NCBI GenBank assembly: GCA_036522815.1
Contig: DATDFC010000119.1
Span: 1-64,000, forward strand
Direction: 5' to 3'
Origin: AG41 sp036522815
Lineage (GTDB): Bacteria > Gemmatimonadota > Gemmatimonadetes > Gemmatimonadales > GWC2-71-9
DNA length: 64,000 nt
Part shown: positions 1 through 8,700 of the stretch, piece after piece
Layout: the number at the start of each line of letters is the position of its first letter
Numbering within the stretch: position 1 is the first letter of the stretch
Program-made: the position numbers and the translations under genes
Notes under the pieces: generated by a model
Seen by the model: the letters and a program-made list of their open reading frames with translations, nothing else
Databases searched by the model: none
Told to the model about the DNA's origin: nothing

Positions 1-1050
1 CCGCTCGCCCCTGACTACCAGGGGTGCGGCTATGCCGACCCCGACCACTCCTACACGGGCGGGCGCGTCGAGTACAACGACGGCGCCTGCGACGGATGGC
101 TGCGGGTGAACGACGTCTTCTCCATCGGCTACTACCGCCAGGCAGACCTCCCCTTCCTCGGCCGTGCGGTGACCGACTGGACGTCGTTTGACCAATACTT
201 CTGCGCCATACTCGGCCCGACGTTCCCCAACCGCATCTACCAGCACGCGGGCCAGACCGACCGGATCGAAAACAGCACCGACATTTCGCAGCTCCCGACG
301 ATCTGGGACCGGCTGGCCGCGCGGGGACTCGTGGGCCGCTACTATTACGCTGACCTGCCGTTCCTGGGCTTGTGGGGTCCCAAGTACGTGGCGATCGGCC
401 GCCCGCTCGACGTATTCTACGCCGATTGTGCCGCCGGCACGCTCCCGCATGTGGCGTTCGTCGATGGCAGTTTCGCGCAGGAGCTCACGGGAACCGGGGG
501 GGACGACCATCCGTACGGCGACGTCCGCGCCGGCGAGGCGATGATGAATCGCATCTACCAGGCGGTGACGCAGAGCCCCGCGTGGAGCGGCACGGTCCTC
601 GTCATCAACTTCGACGAATGGGGGGGATTCTTCGACCACGTTCCGCCCTCCGTGGCGCCGATTCCCCCGGCCGACCAGGCGGCGGGCAACACGGACGGTC
701 GCCGTGGCTTCCGGACACCTACACTGCTCATCTCACCGTTCGCACGCCGGGCGCACACGTCACACGTCTTGTACGACCACACCTCCGTCCTGCGCATGAT
801 CGAATGGCGCTGGGGCCTGCAGCCCCTCACGGTGCGCGACGCGACGGCCAACAACCTGGCCGACGAGCTGGACTTCACGCTGGTCGATTCCGCTCCACCG
901 CCGGTCTACTCGGTCCCGGATGTCGTGGGTGCGCCCTGCCCCATCCTGCCGACGGACATCGTGTCTTTGGCGGCGCCGCGCCGGAGGGCCGGGCGCGCTC
1001 ACTGGGGAGAGCTCGGTGAGATCGCACGGCGGCACGGGTGGAGCGCGTAA
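1..1050 (+). CDS. Phosphoesterase / phospholipase C-like protein, 5'-truncated by window edge
   Basis: The reading frame is open from base 1, so the N-terminus lies outside the window; about 349 codons are visible. The sequence resembles the bacterial phosphoesterase family (phospholipase C / acid phosphatase, alkaline-phosphatase fold), which hydrolyses phosphate mono- or diesters. Supporting segments are an HSYTGG stretch near the start, VAFVDGSF, DDHPYGD, VINFDEWGGFFDHV and TLLISPFAR, followed by a conserved HTSVLRMIEWRWGL. The Asp/His-rich DEWGGFFDHV and DHTSVLRMIE segments are typical metal-binding parts of the family. Members are usually exported, but the signal peptide cannot be seen here. 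It is followed convergently by the glycosylase gene after a 10-bp gap. The substrate cannot be assigned. Confidence 0.8.
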   Translation, partial: PLAPDYQGCGYADPDHSYTGGRVEYNDGACDGWLRVNDVFSIGYYRQADLPFLGRAVTDWTSFDQYFCAILGPTFPNRIYQHAGQTDRIENSTDISQLPTIWDRLAARGLVGRYYYADLPFLGLWGPKYVAIGRPLDVFYADCAAGTLPHVAFVDGSFAQELTGTGGDDHPYGDVRAGEAMMNRIYQAVTQSPAWSGTVLVINFDEWGGFFDHVPPSVAPIPPADQAAGNTDGRRGFRTPTLLISPFARRAHTSHVLYDHTSVLRMIEWRWGLQPLTVRDATANNLADELDFTLVDSAPPPVYSVPDVVGAPCPILPTDIVSLAAPRRRAGRAHWGELGEIARRHGWSA

Positions 1051-1060
1051 CGGCGAAATA

Positions 1061-1699
1061 TCACTTCCCGAGTTTACGCTGCTCCCGGACGGCCTGCCAG
1101 CAATACCACGCCGCCACCGTTCGGTAGGGCCGGAACCGCTCGCCCTCTCTCTCGAGCTGCTTCGGCGTCAGGAGCTTCCGCAGGCCGTAGGCGAGCGCGT
1201 AGCCCTGGCGCACGCCGTAATCCCCGACCGGCCACACGTCGAGCCGCCGCAGCTGGAACATCAGGAACATCTCGGCCGTCCACCGTCCGATGCCGCGCAC
1301 GACCGAGAGGCGAGTGATGACCTCCTCGTCGGCGAGCCGGCCGATGCGATGCAGGGGAACGGTTCCATCAATCACTTTCGCCGCGAGATCCCGTATCGAG
1401 ACGACCTTGCTGCCCGAGAGCCCCGCGGCTCGCAGCTTTCTGGGCGGGACGGCGAAGACGGCTTCGGGGGAGAGATCCCCGTCGAACAGCGCGACAAAGC
1501 GTCCGTGAATCGCACGAGCCGCGGCGCCGGCCAGCTGCTGGTGCAGGATACTCTCGGCGAGCGCCGCAAAGTGGCCGCGGGACGATCGCGGCAGGTGGAA
1601 GGGACCCGTTCGCTTCATCAGGTTGGCCATCACCCGATCACGGCGGGCCAGGAAGTCGGCGGCTCGCCGCTCGGAGACCCGACTCGTCGCGTTGCTCAT
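1061..1699 (-). CDS. DNA-3-methyladenine glycosylase II (AlkA-type HhH-GPD)
   Basis: The 212-aa product is a helix-hairpin-helix base-excision glycosylase that removes alkylated purines from DNA. It shows the HhH-GPD signature: SILHQQLAGAAARAI early on, then VVRGIGRWTAEMFLMF (hairpin) and VWPVGDYGVRQG, where the Asp of GDYG is the expected catalytic residue. I chose the ATG at 1699 (MSNATSRVSE), because a longer upstream reading would run antisense into the DUF2277 gene and has no family similarity. The length is short but normal for bacterial AlkA-like proteins that lack the N-terminal AlkA_N domain. It is divergent from the DUF2277 gene at 1776, leaving 76 bp for two promoters. Confidence 0.88.
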   Translation of the reverse strand: MSNATSRVSERRAADFLARRDRVMANLMKRTGPFHLPRSSRGHFAALAESILHQQLAGAAARAIHGRFVALFDGDLSPEAVFAVPPRKLRAAGLSGSKVVSIRDLAAKVIDGTVPLHRIGRLADEEVITRLSVVRGIGRWTAEMFLMFQLRRLDVWPVGDYGVRQGYALAYGLRKLLTPKQLEREGERFRPYRTVAAWYCWQAVREQRKLGK

Positions 1700-1775
1700 G
1701 CTCGAAATCAAGCCACCGATCCGATTATCTTTCGTATTCGTCCGGCGGCCCCACCCTTCGAGAAGAGGACCGAGT

Positions 1776-2066
1776 ATGTGTCGCAACATCAAGACGCTGG
1801 CGAACTTCGCCCCTCCCGCCACCGACGATGAGATCCAGGCGTCGGCGTTGCAGTTCGTCCGCAAGCTGAGCGGGACGACGCGGCCGTCGCGCGCGAACGA
1901 AGCGGTCTTCAATCGGGCCGTGGACGAAGTGACACTGGCTGCGCATCGCCTCGTGCACGGGCTCGAGACCAGCGCGCCGCCACGGAATCGGGACGACGAG
2001 CGGCGCAAGGCGCACGAGCGGGCCCTCAAGCGGTTCGGTAATCACCGCTCCGCCACGGCAACGTAG
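1776..2066 (+). CDS. DUF2277 family protein
   Basis: This 96-aa protein starts MCRNIKTL and contains PPATDDEI, ALQFVRKLSG and NEAVFNRAVDEV. These are the diagnostic blocks of DUF2277, a small soluble family of unknown function found in many high-GC bacteria. The ATG at 1776 was chosen because MCRNIK is the conserved family start, although the frame stays open upstream. The tail is rich in Arg, Glu and Lys. It is transcribed divergently from the glycosylase. No function can be stated. Confidence 0.85.
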   Translation: MCRNIKTLANFAPPATDDEIQASALQFVRKLSGTTRPSRANEAVFNRAVDEVTLAAHRLVHGLETSAPPRNRDDERRKAHERALKRFGNHRSATAT

Positions 2067-2105
2067 AGCTCGCCACCGTACGCGGCCGCCGTCGTGGGAG
2101 ACGAC

Positions 2106-2753
2106 TTACGCTTTCCTCGTGAGCACGACATGCGTGGCGGCCGGCGTCGGCACATGCTCGGTGCACGCATAACCCAACGCCGGCAGGTCGATCCCGCCAA
2201 AGAGGTGCTCGCCACCGCCGAGCAGGATCGGCGCGATCGCGACGTGCATCTCGTCGATGAGCCGCGCCTCGAGATACTGGCGCACCGTGGAAACTCCTCC
2301 GCCGAGCTGGATATCGCGGTCGCCCGCGGCCTTTCGAGCGCGCTCGAGCGCGTCCTGAATCCCGCCGGTGACGAAATGAAAGACCGTCCCGCCTTCCATG
2401 GTGATCGACTCACGCGTGTGGCGAGTCAGCACGAACACCGGCGCATGATAGGGCGGATTCTTCCCCCACCAGCCGCGCCACGTGTCGTCGCGCCAGGGCC
2501 CGCGCACCGGGCCGAACATGTTTCGGCCCATGATGTACGCCCCGATCCGTTCCCCGCCGCGTTTCGCAAAATCATTGTCGGGACCTGTGGTCCCGTCTGT
2601 CTTTCCCTGCATCGCGCGAAACGTGCGTGTGACCACAAACCAGTCGTGGAGCGCCTCGCCTCCGACGCCGAGCCCGTTCTCCAGGCTCTGGCGGGGACCG
2701 GCGCCGTAGCCGTCGAGCGAGATCGAAAAGTTGTGGACGCGTAGCTTGGACAT
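2106..2753 (-). CDS. Dihydrofolate reductase family protein (RibD C-terminal-like)
   Basis: The 215-aa protein starts MSKLRVHNFSISLDGYGAG, a typical beginning of the RibD-C/DHFR-like reductases that bind NADPH. Other family blocks are YIMGRNMFGP, APVFVLTRH, FVTGGI, DIQLGGGVSTVRQYL and LIDEMHVAIAPILLGGGEHLF. The LGGG and PILLGGG loops are nucleotide-binding features of the fold. It is a complete, normal-length member of a group often annotated as deaminase/reductase. No riboflavin genes are nearby, so a role in riboflavin synthesis is not indicated and the substrate is unknown. It appears monocistronic, with 135 bp of sequence without recognisable features separating it from the kinase-like gene. 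Confidence 0.85.
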   Translation of the reverse strand: MSKLRVHNFSISLDGYGAGPRQSLENGLGVGGEALHDWFVVTRTFRAMQGKTDGTTGPDNDFAKRGGERIGAYIMGRNMFGPVRGPWRDDTWRGWWGKNPPYHAPVFVLTRHTRESITMEGGTVFHFVTGGIQDALERARKAAGDRDIQLGGGVSTVRQYLEARLIDEMHVAIAPILLGGGEHLFGGIDLPALGYACTEHVPTPAATHVVLTRKA

Positions 2754-2888
2754 CGGGTCTCCTTGGAGGCGTCGTGTGAGCTATGGTTGGGCTCCCGGAG
2801 ACACGTCGAACCAGCGGTCTCGAAATCGACATAGCGGGATGGGCGGATCCGTCAGTCCACCGGTCGCGTTCAACCCCGACCGTGATCC

Positions 2889-3947
2889 TCAGTCATCCGA
2901 ATTACGATAACCGCCCTTTTTGATCCAACTCGGCACTGGCGACGGCGTGGCCTTGGGCGGCGGCTTGGAAGCGACTCGCTGGACCGGAGGCGACGCCGCC
3001 GACGCCGCAGGCGAGGCAGGGACTTTGTAGCTCGCCAGATTCCTGAGAACGCTATCGAGAGTGCCGACCTTCATCGGAGGCTGCTGCAGCATGGCCGCCA
3101 TGGCCGCGGCGAGTTGGTCGATCTGCGCCGATCCGATACGACGCAATTGTTGCCAAATCTCCGATCGACCTACCTGCTGGAAATCTTCGCGCACGAAGAT
3201 CAGATTGTCGCCGGTATGAAAACGTTCCCATAGCCTGGCATCCTTCTCCAACGCCGCCAGCGATAGATAGATGACGAGAGCGGAAAAACGATCGATCTCC
3301 TGCCCGTAGTCTTGCTCGCTCCGTTCGGGATGCTGGTAGGCACGGTGGCCGATTTCCGTGGCATGGCGGCCCTTCAAGGCCGGCACCCACATGCCGTCGT
3401 AGTCGACCAAGTGCATCGATCCGCCGCGCACCAGGATATTGCCGTGCTGCAAATCGCCGTGCGCGACCCGAGCGTTTTCGAGGTCGCGAACCAGTGTCGC
3501 CCATTTTGCCCGCAATGACGCGAGTGAGCCGGGATAGCGTAGCTGTTTCTCAACATGAACGTGCAACAGGTCGCCCTCCGCCCATTGCATCTTGACGATC
3601 GGGAACCAGCCGGAGCGGATTTGGATGCCCTGCTTGAGAAACCGAAAGTTGACGTCGTAGGGCAGGCGGACCTTGTGAAGATGCTTGGAGATCGCCTCGT
3701 AGCGTTCGGCATGGTCGCTGATGGGGCGCAAGAAGCAGCGAATCGCCCAGGTCTTCCTGAACGACAGGAACCCGCCCGGCTGCCTCGCCTTGTAGACCAC
3801 GGCGTTGCCGCCGGTGGCCGGCTTGGGCATCCCGAACCGATCGAGCTCGAGGGCGACTCCTCGTAATCCTGGGTCAGCAAACGCCCTCGGCGGGTGCTGC
3901 ACCGCCTCATGGTATTCGGTCAGGTCCGGCCAGGCTCCCCCCCCCAT
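2889..3947 (-). CDS. Protein kinase-like protein of a TerY-P type triad
   Basis: The 352-aa product has a protein-kinase fold. The catalytic loop reads HGDLQHGN (about residues 163-170) in place of HRDLKPEN, and the metal-binding site reads VDYDG (182-185). The position expected for the ATP-anchoring lysine reads WAIRCF, with Arg70, so nucleotide binding may be altered; another Lys (for example K53 in VYKAR) could substitute. The C-terminal about 60 residues are a Pro/Ala/Ser-rich linker ending in a basic tail. I chose the ATG at 3947, which follows the phosphatase stop codon after 2 bp. It is the last gene of a tight minus-strand operon (VWA, PP2C, kinase), matching the TerY-phosphorylation triads described by comparative genomics. 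The biological target is unknown. Confidence 0.72.
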   Translation of the reverse strand: MGGGAWPDLTEYHEAVQHPPRAFADPGLRGVALELDRFGMPKPATGGNAVVYKARQPGGFLSFRKTWAIRCFLRPISDHAERYEAISKHLHKVRLPYDVNFRFLKQGIQIRSGWFPIVKMQWAEGDLLHVHVEKQLRYPGSLASLRAKWATLVRDLENARVAHGDLQHGNILVRGGSMHLVDYDGMWVPALKGRHATEIGHRAYQHPERSEQDYGQEIDRFSALVIYLSLAALEKDARLWERFHTGDNLIFVREDFQQVGRSEIWQQLRRIGSAQIDQLAAAMAAMLQQPPMKVGTLDSVLRNLASYKVPASPAASAASPPVQRVASKPPPKATPSPVPSWIKKGGYRNSDD

Positions 3948-3949
3948 CG

Positions 3950-4756
3950 CTATCGCTCCTTCGCGGCAACCGGTGAATCGTGATGAATGATACGGACCAG
4001 CGTAAAATCGTCGTTGCGCAATCCATGCGTGCGGCCGTAGGCGACCATCGCGGCAAAGCTCTCCGGCGTACGCAGCTTTCGGTACAGCCACCTCCACAAT
4101 GGTCGCCCGGCTTCATGCTGCTTCAAGAGCCAGGCGGCCATCGCATCGGTGGCGAGCAGCAGCATGTCGCCATCGCGCAGGCTGCCGTTGCTGATGTGTA
4201 TCCGGTCGTGCAGTTGTTCGCCGTCCGACCTGGAGCCGATCAGATACGGGCTCATGGTGAATTGCGAAGATTCCTGCAGGGGGAACGCCGTGAGCACCCG
4301 CATCCCCTTACCGACGTCATCGACCTGCATGAGGCAACAGTCACCAACCGCCAGGGCCGTCCACCGGTTCGTGTGAGCGTCGATCTGGAGACCGAGAAAC
4401 GCCGCGAACGCGCCTTGCCCGGCCTTCTCGCTGGCGAACCAGGGGAGCGGCCGACCCGCCAATCTTCGCCGCCAGAGGCGGCGCGCCGGCTGTAACCGCG
4501 CAAAAAACTCTTCCCCGGCGAGCTCACTGCGCACGTAGCTTTCGGCCAACAGCACTGCCCAGAGCTGGGCGAAACTGCTTTCGGTGGCGCCATCGGCCAC
4601 CGCCACGCGCAGGCCGGCCGGGGTGCGCGTTTGCCGATGCGCCCAGGCATCCTCGTACTCCTCGACACTGTTGCCTGACTTGGGGCAGCAGAAAACCTTG
4701 ATGTCGCACTCGTTGGCCGTGGCCGCCGTGGCGTGGTTCACCGCAGCGGTGCTCAA
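3950..4756 (-). CDS. PP2C-family Ser/Thr phosphatase of the triad
   Basis: The 268-aa protein carries the metal-binding motifs of PP2C phosphatases: YEDAW (Asp36), VADGATES (Asp55-Gly56), ALAVGDCC, LLLATDAMAAW, and the C-terminal NDDFTLV (Asp249/Asp250). These acidic residues normally hold two Mn/Mg ions that dephosphorylate Ser/Thr. It has no signal peptide or membrane segment and is predicted cytosolic. Its start overlaps the VWA stop by 4 bp (ATGA), and its stop lies 2 bp before the kinase gene. Translation of the three genes is therefore coupled. The natural inference is that it reverses phosphorylation by the kinase-like protein, perhaps on the VWA protein. Confidence 0.82.
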   Translation of the reverse strand: MSTAAVNHATAATANECDIKVFCCPKSGNSVEEYEDAWAHRQTRTPAGLRVAVADGATESSFAQLWAVLLAESYVRSELAGEEFFARLQPARRLWRRRLAGRPLPWFASEKAGQGAFAAFLGLQIDAHTNRWTALAVGDCCLMQVDDVGKGMRVLTAFPLQESSQFTMSPYLIGSRSDGEQLHDRIHISNGSLRDGDMLLLATDAMAAWLLKQHEAGRPLWRWLYRKLRTPESFAAMVAYGRTHGLRNDDFTLVRIIHHDSPVAAKER

Positions 4757-5601
4757 CGCAGGCGCACATTCGCCGGCCGCGTGCCGATATCGAGAAAATG
4801 GATGACGTGCAGCGGTTGCGCGTTGAAGATGAATCCTCGCGAGTTTTCCCCGGCCGGCAAACCCAGCTCCGTCGCGCGCGCCACCATGAACGGTGTGAGC
4901 GGCGACGAGGCTTCAAACAGCGCTTTGGCATGCTGATCCGGAAGTTTGCTGGCATTGCCCGGTAATTCGATCGACGGCCCGGCCGTCGACGACAGATGGA
5001 TGTTGAAGAGCAGCACCGAACCGTCCTCGCCGCTGACCGCGGTCAACTTCCGCGCTTCGGCGACGAGATCTCCATCCGTTGCCTCGCCGTCGGTGATGTT
5101 GATGACGATCGGCGGAAATCCCTGCGGATGCTCCTGGCACCACGCCTCGACCAGCTTGGTGGCGTCCTTGAGCGCGGCGCACATCGGCGTGCCCCCTTTC
5201 CAGTAGGGGTCGAACCAGACTGGAAATTTCACGGTTTGGTCCATCACGCCGCCGGCGCCATCGTCCGATTGCTTGGTGCGTTCTTCGATGCGCAACGGCT
5301 TGCCGGCCAATTCACTGATCGGGACCAACGAGCGCCCGCTCAGCTCGCCGCCGAGCGCCGGCTTACAACTCTCATCGCTGTAGCCGAGCACACCGACATG
5401 GAAGTAGTCGTAAATCGAGTCCGACTTGGCGCACCGGATGCACAGATTATGAAGCAGCTTGTTAAGGATGGTCGCCAGCTCCTCGGCCTTCTTTTTGCCA
5501 TTGTCTCCGCCGGCGAACGGGTCCTCCATCGACTCGGACTGGTCGACCAGAAACAGGAAACAGCCCGGGTTCTTACGACTGATTTCGGCCTGGTATGCCA
5601 T
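4753..5601 (-). CDS. TerY-like VWA domain protein
   Basis: The 282-aa protein is essentially one von Willebrand factor A domain. The MIDAS metal site is visible as VDQSESM (Asp20, Ser22, Ser24), the Thr of GGTPM (Thr138) and ITDGEATDGD (Asp171). TerY-like VWA proteins use this site for Mg-dependent protein binding. The ATG at 5601 (MAYQAEISRK) fits the family start; longer forms run into low-complexity Arg-rich translation. It is the first gene of the VWA-PP2C-kinase operon. A GTGAC-TGAT-GTCAC palindrome lies about 74 bp upstream. Base composition is slightly less GC-rich than the surroundings, which is compatible with acquisition but not proof. Confidence 0.82.
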   Translation of the reverse strand: MAYQAEISRKNPGCFLFLVDQSESMEDPFAGGDNGKKKAEELATILNKLLHNLCIRCAKSDSIYDYFHVGVLGYSDESCKPALGGELSGRSLVPISELAGKPLRIEERTKQSDDGAGGVMDQTVKFPVWFDPYWKGGTPMCAALKDATKLVEAWCQEHPQGFPPIVINITDGEATDGDLVAEARKLTAVSGEDGSVLLFNIHLSSTAGPSIELPGNASKLPDQHAKALFEASSPLTPFMVARATELGLPAGENSRGFIFNAQPLHVIHFLDIGTRPANVRLR

Positions 5602-5674
5602 GGTTTTTCTCCAGAGCGAGCGCGGGCAGCCAGAAGACGGTACGAGAGCTTGTTCGTCCGGGCCAGGCCAGGCT

Positions 5675-5688
5675 GTGACTGATGTCAC
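5675..5688. promoter_or_regulatory. CRP/FNR-like palindrome upstream of the VWA operon
   Basis: The sequence GTGAC-TGAT-GTCAC is a perfect inverted repeat with a 4-bp centre. Together with the preceding T it reads TGTGA-N6-TCACC, close to the CRP-type consensus TGTGA-N6-TCACA. It sits about 74 bp upstream of the VWA start codon on the minus strand, a reasonable operator position. No CRP/FNR-family gene is visible in the window, so the assignment is only by motif. Confidence 0.35.
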
Positions 5689-5842
5689 CTCATGATGGGG
5701 CGGGCGCGCAACGGGAGAGCGGGGCGGCGGTTTGAGGACCCGGACTACATCGTCCGAGGGCGAGATCATGAAACTCTGCTGTGCACAATCCACCACTTTC
5801 TCCTGAGCCCGCCACTCGCTAAGTTCAACCGCCGCAACGCAC

Positions 5843-5914
<72 letters not shown>

Positions 5915-6007
5915 CTCGACAGGACAACGAGTTAGGCTTCCTGGTGACCGGGGCCCTTCCTGTTTGGGGCACACATTGGGGCACAAGCGGCTTGCATTCC
6001 TGGTTTG

Positions 6008-8443
6008 TTAAGGCCTCGCATCGGTGTTTAGCACAACCGACACAACCCTCCGACTGTCTCGTCCGACGACTTCGCCAATGCCGAGCCACTGCTGGGCGCC
6101 ATGCTCGCCACGCTTCCGCTCGCAGTACGCTTCCAGGGCGCCTGCCACCGCCTCAGGCGTGACGTCGCACCAGTAGGTGATGCCCCACCCGCCGTCGCCG
6201 CGACCGGCAATAGTCGCATTCGACGGACGCCGTTGGGCGGTGGTGATCTGCCGAGCCCGCTCGATGTTGCGGGCGAACGCATCCCGGCCTCCCCCATCGA
6301 GGTCCAGTATTGCCAGCGCAGCGTCGAGGCGACGAGGTAGACCGGAGCTGTCGAGACGCTCCAGGAGTGCCCGAACGTCCAAAGGAATCCTCAGGGCGGG
6401 CTTGGGGGCCGGCGTCTGGCGTGCGCCCGTTGCGTGGGCGTAGTACGCATCGAACGGGCCCGTATAAGACAGCAGCCGAAAACTCGCCTTCGCGGAATCG
6501 CGTCGCAGGGTCTTGGCGACGTCATCTAGATACAGGCCTTCAGCCAGATAGTACCCGAATATGTCCAGCTCGTCCGCGGCTTCGAGAAGTCCGAGGTGGG
6601 CGGTTTGGACCCGTCGGGCCAGGTAGTGTGGAAAGGCCGCTGCCAGACCGAGAATGTCGGCGATCACCATTAGATCATAGATACTCGCAACCCAGGAGTA
6701 TTCACCAGGCCGAAACAAGCAGATAGGCGAAGCGGCATGCAACTGAGCGGTCAGATGACCGATCGGGGCAAGGGTAACAGAGATCAGAATGACATGCCTG
6801 ACCGAGTCCATAGTCACAATCACGTCGGGGCCGCCGTCCGCGCGTCGAAAGCGGGCCTCCCGAGGAGGACCTAACGCGCGCGCGGCATCGAGATGAGCTT
6901 TGGCGCGCACCGCCTGCTCGTGAGAAGCGGCGATCACTTCCTTAAGATCGCGCCGCAGGCGGTCAGGCGCCCCCCTCCGGGCCGGCTCAGTGAAATCCTG
7001 TCCCTTTGCCTCGAGCAGGAAAACCATCGAATCGTATTGAGACAGACCGTCGAGCTCGGCTCTGCGAGAACGGTCGCCCTCCACATCGTAGTGCAGGTTC
7101 GTAGCGAGTGTGGCCTCCGGCATCAAGCGCTTGAGAAGAGCCATCGCGGTATGAAGCAAATAGTCGTGTCGATGTTTCCTATACCGTTCCGAGGCGCGGG
7201 GCGACGGATTGTTGAGGGCCGCCTCGAAGACAGGCTGGATCGCCCAATCGAGAAGCAGAGGGGCCGGGGCAATGTACCGATCTTGATGCCGAACAATCGG
7301 TCTCGCGCGGAGCAGATGGGTCGCCACTGGCTCGACGAAATCTCCTGGCAGCTGGCCGAAATCAACCGCCAGCGCTTGCAGGAACGCAGCAGCGCGATTA
7401 TCCGCTACACCAGCCTCGGCCGCCAGCTCTTTCACGGTAAACGAGCAAATCGCTGCCGCGTCTAGAATAACCCACTCGCCAGCGGCATACTTCAAGTAGC
7501 GGCGGACATCCTTCCTGGACCGCTTTGCGAGCTCTAGCGCGAACGCGCCGTGCTTCCGCGCGTCATCGTCGGTTGCGGCATCCAATTCAGCCAGGAACGC
7601 CGCTCGCGTCCGGCCCTTCCGCGCGCGATTAACGTCGATCTCCAGCTGCTTGAAGCCCCGGCTGGCCTTCTGGGCTCGGTCCTGAAAGCGCCGGCTCATT
7701 CGGGCAGGAATAGCATCAGAGAGTTTGATGGCGTCGTCCACCGAAAAGCCCAACGCGTCCACCAGCTCGTCCTCAAATGCTGTGAACAGTCCACGAAGAA
7801 CCTGATGATGATGGTGAGGGTACGCCGGATTGCGCACCGCCAGTTCATTCAGCCGCATCGTCATCTGGAGGTCGGCGATCGCGTCCGGCGTAGGGGCTGC
7901 CGTGCCTGACGCATCAGCTGCGACCAGCATCTGTCGTGCCGCGCGCGCCATCTGCAACCACACGACCGTTTGTAGCGCCTGCTCTGTCTTCTCCTGAAGC
8001 TCGCGCAGGGCCGCCCCATTCGCGTACAGCTTGGTTCCAGTAGAGTAGTTTGATTTGAGGGCGAGGAGCGCTGTGTACTCGGCGACGAAGGACTTCCCTT
8101 CATGTGAGGATTCCTCGTAAGTCTCCGGATCGACCAAATGATTCTGGAGACTGAGCGCGCCTAGCACAGTAAAGGTGTCAAACTGGGACAAGCGTTCCTG
8201 GATCTCTGCTGCGCGGCGCTCGAGTTCCGCTTTGAGCTCGTCGACCGACGCAGCCATGCGCTCGATTAGCGCTCGGTGCTCCTCGGGTGTGCGGCTCGTC
8301 GTGGTGTGGATGTATCGACCGCGGCGCTCCAGACGAAATCCTGGCCCCTCGAGCACATCCACGTCCTGTGTCCTTACCCGGGTAGTCTTGGGGCCGGGGT
8401 CTTGCCGGTGCCGGCCGCGTCGTTTGCGCTTCTTCCTCACCAT
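6008..8443 (-). CDS. Large protein with PD-(D/E)XK-like nuclease motif, putative defence protein
   Basis: The 811-aa protein is not a family I can name with certainty. It has a very basic start (MVRKKRKRRGRHR), an Arg/Glu-rich helical and probably coiled-coil segment at about residues 55-90, and a His run near 210. The central region carries RAELDGL followed by LLEAKG (Asp465, Glu478, Lys480). This D-x12-ExK spacing is typical of PD-(D/E)XK restriction-type nucleases, and the following EPARRGAPDRL plus a basic helix resembles NERD-like nuclease proteins. There are no membrane segments. GC content looks lower than in flanking genes. It sits between tRNA-Cys and a TOPRIM-type fragment, suggesting an accessory or defence segment. 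Nuclease activity is inferred from the motif only. Confidence 0.6.
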   Translation of the reverse strand: MVRKKRKRRGRHRQDPGPKTTRVRTQDVDVLEGPGFRLERRGRYIHTTTSRTPEEHRALIERMAASVDELKAELERRAAEIQERLSQFDTFTVLGALSLQNHLVDPETYEESSHEGKSFVAEYTALLALKSNYSTGTKLYANGAALRELQEKTEQALQTVVWLQMARAARQMLVAADASGTAAPTPDAIADLQMTMRLNELAVRNPAYPHHHHQVLRGLFTAFEDELVDALGFSVDDAIKLSDAIPARMSRRFQDRAQKASRGFKQLEIDVNRARKGRTRAAFLAELDAATDDDARKHGAFALELAKRSRKDVRRYLKYAAGEWVILDAAAICSFTVKELAAEAGVADNRAAAFLQALAVDFGQLPGDFVEPVATHLLRARPIVRHQDRYIAPAPLLLDWAIQPVFEAALNNPSPRASERYRKHRHDYLLHTAMALLKRLMPEATLATNLHYDVEGDRSRRAELDGLSQYDSMVFLLEAKGQDFTEPARRGAPDRLRRDLKEVIAASHEQAVRAKAHLDAARALGPPREARFRRADGGPDVIVTMDSVRHVILISVTLAPIGHLTAQLHAASPICLFRPGEYSWVASIYDLMVIADILGLAAAFPHYLARRVQTAHLGLLEAADELDIFGYYLAEGLYLDDVAKTLRRDSAKASFRLLSYTGPFDAYYAHATGARQTPAPKPALRIPLDVRALLERLDSSGLPRRLDAALAILDLDGGGRDAFARNIERARQITTAQRRPSNATIAGRGDGGWGITYWCDVTPEAVAGALEAYCERKRGEHGAQQWLGIGEVVGRDSRRVVSVVLNTDARP

Positions 8444-8700
8444 GCGATAAAGATCGCGGGTCGCGCCTTGTGTGCGCGACCGGCGTGTCGGACGATCCGC
8501 GAAGCGCCCCGTGGCGTATTCGGGCTTCCATCCGCCTGGACATCTGGAGCCGCAACCTGTCGCGAGATGTGAACGAGGGGTGGTGGCGGCGAGTTCTCGC
8601 CGCCCGCGAGATGCTCCAGCGGACGGCGAGCGCGGTCAGCAGTTGTCCCGGGGGGGGGCAGATTCTCGACGAAGATGTTGTTGAGCTCTTCAGCCGACAC
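8437..8700 (-). CDS. Possible small hypothetical protein (87 aa), doubtful
   Basis: This frame begins MSAEELNNIF, overlaps the end of the TOPRIM-like gene by 11 bp and ends 6 bp inside the start of the 811-aa gene. That arrangement would bridge the two genes as an operon. Against it, the translation is rich in Pro, Arg and Ala, has no recognisable domain and crosses a run of nine Cs that could hide a sequencing or real frameshift. If it is not coding, 8444-8689 is a 246-bp intergenic stretch with nothing else I recognise. Confidence 0.25.
   Translation of the reverse strand: MSAEELNNIFVENLPPPGTTADRARRPLEHLAGGENSPPPPLVHISRQVAAPDVQADGSPNTPRGASRIVRHAGRAHKARPAIFIAW

Noticed and set aside
1700..2029. 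110-residue N-terminal extension of the DNA glycosylase
   Set aside because: It runs antisense through the conserved DUF2277 gene and has no family similarity.
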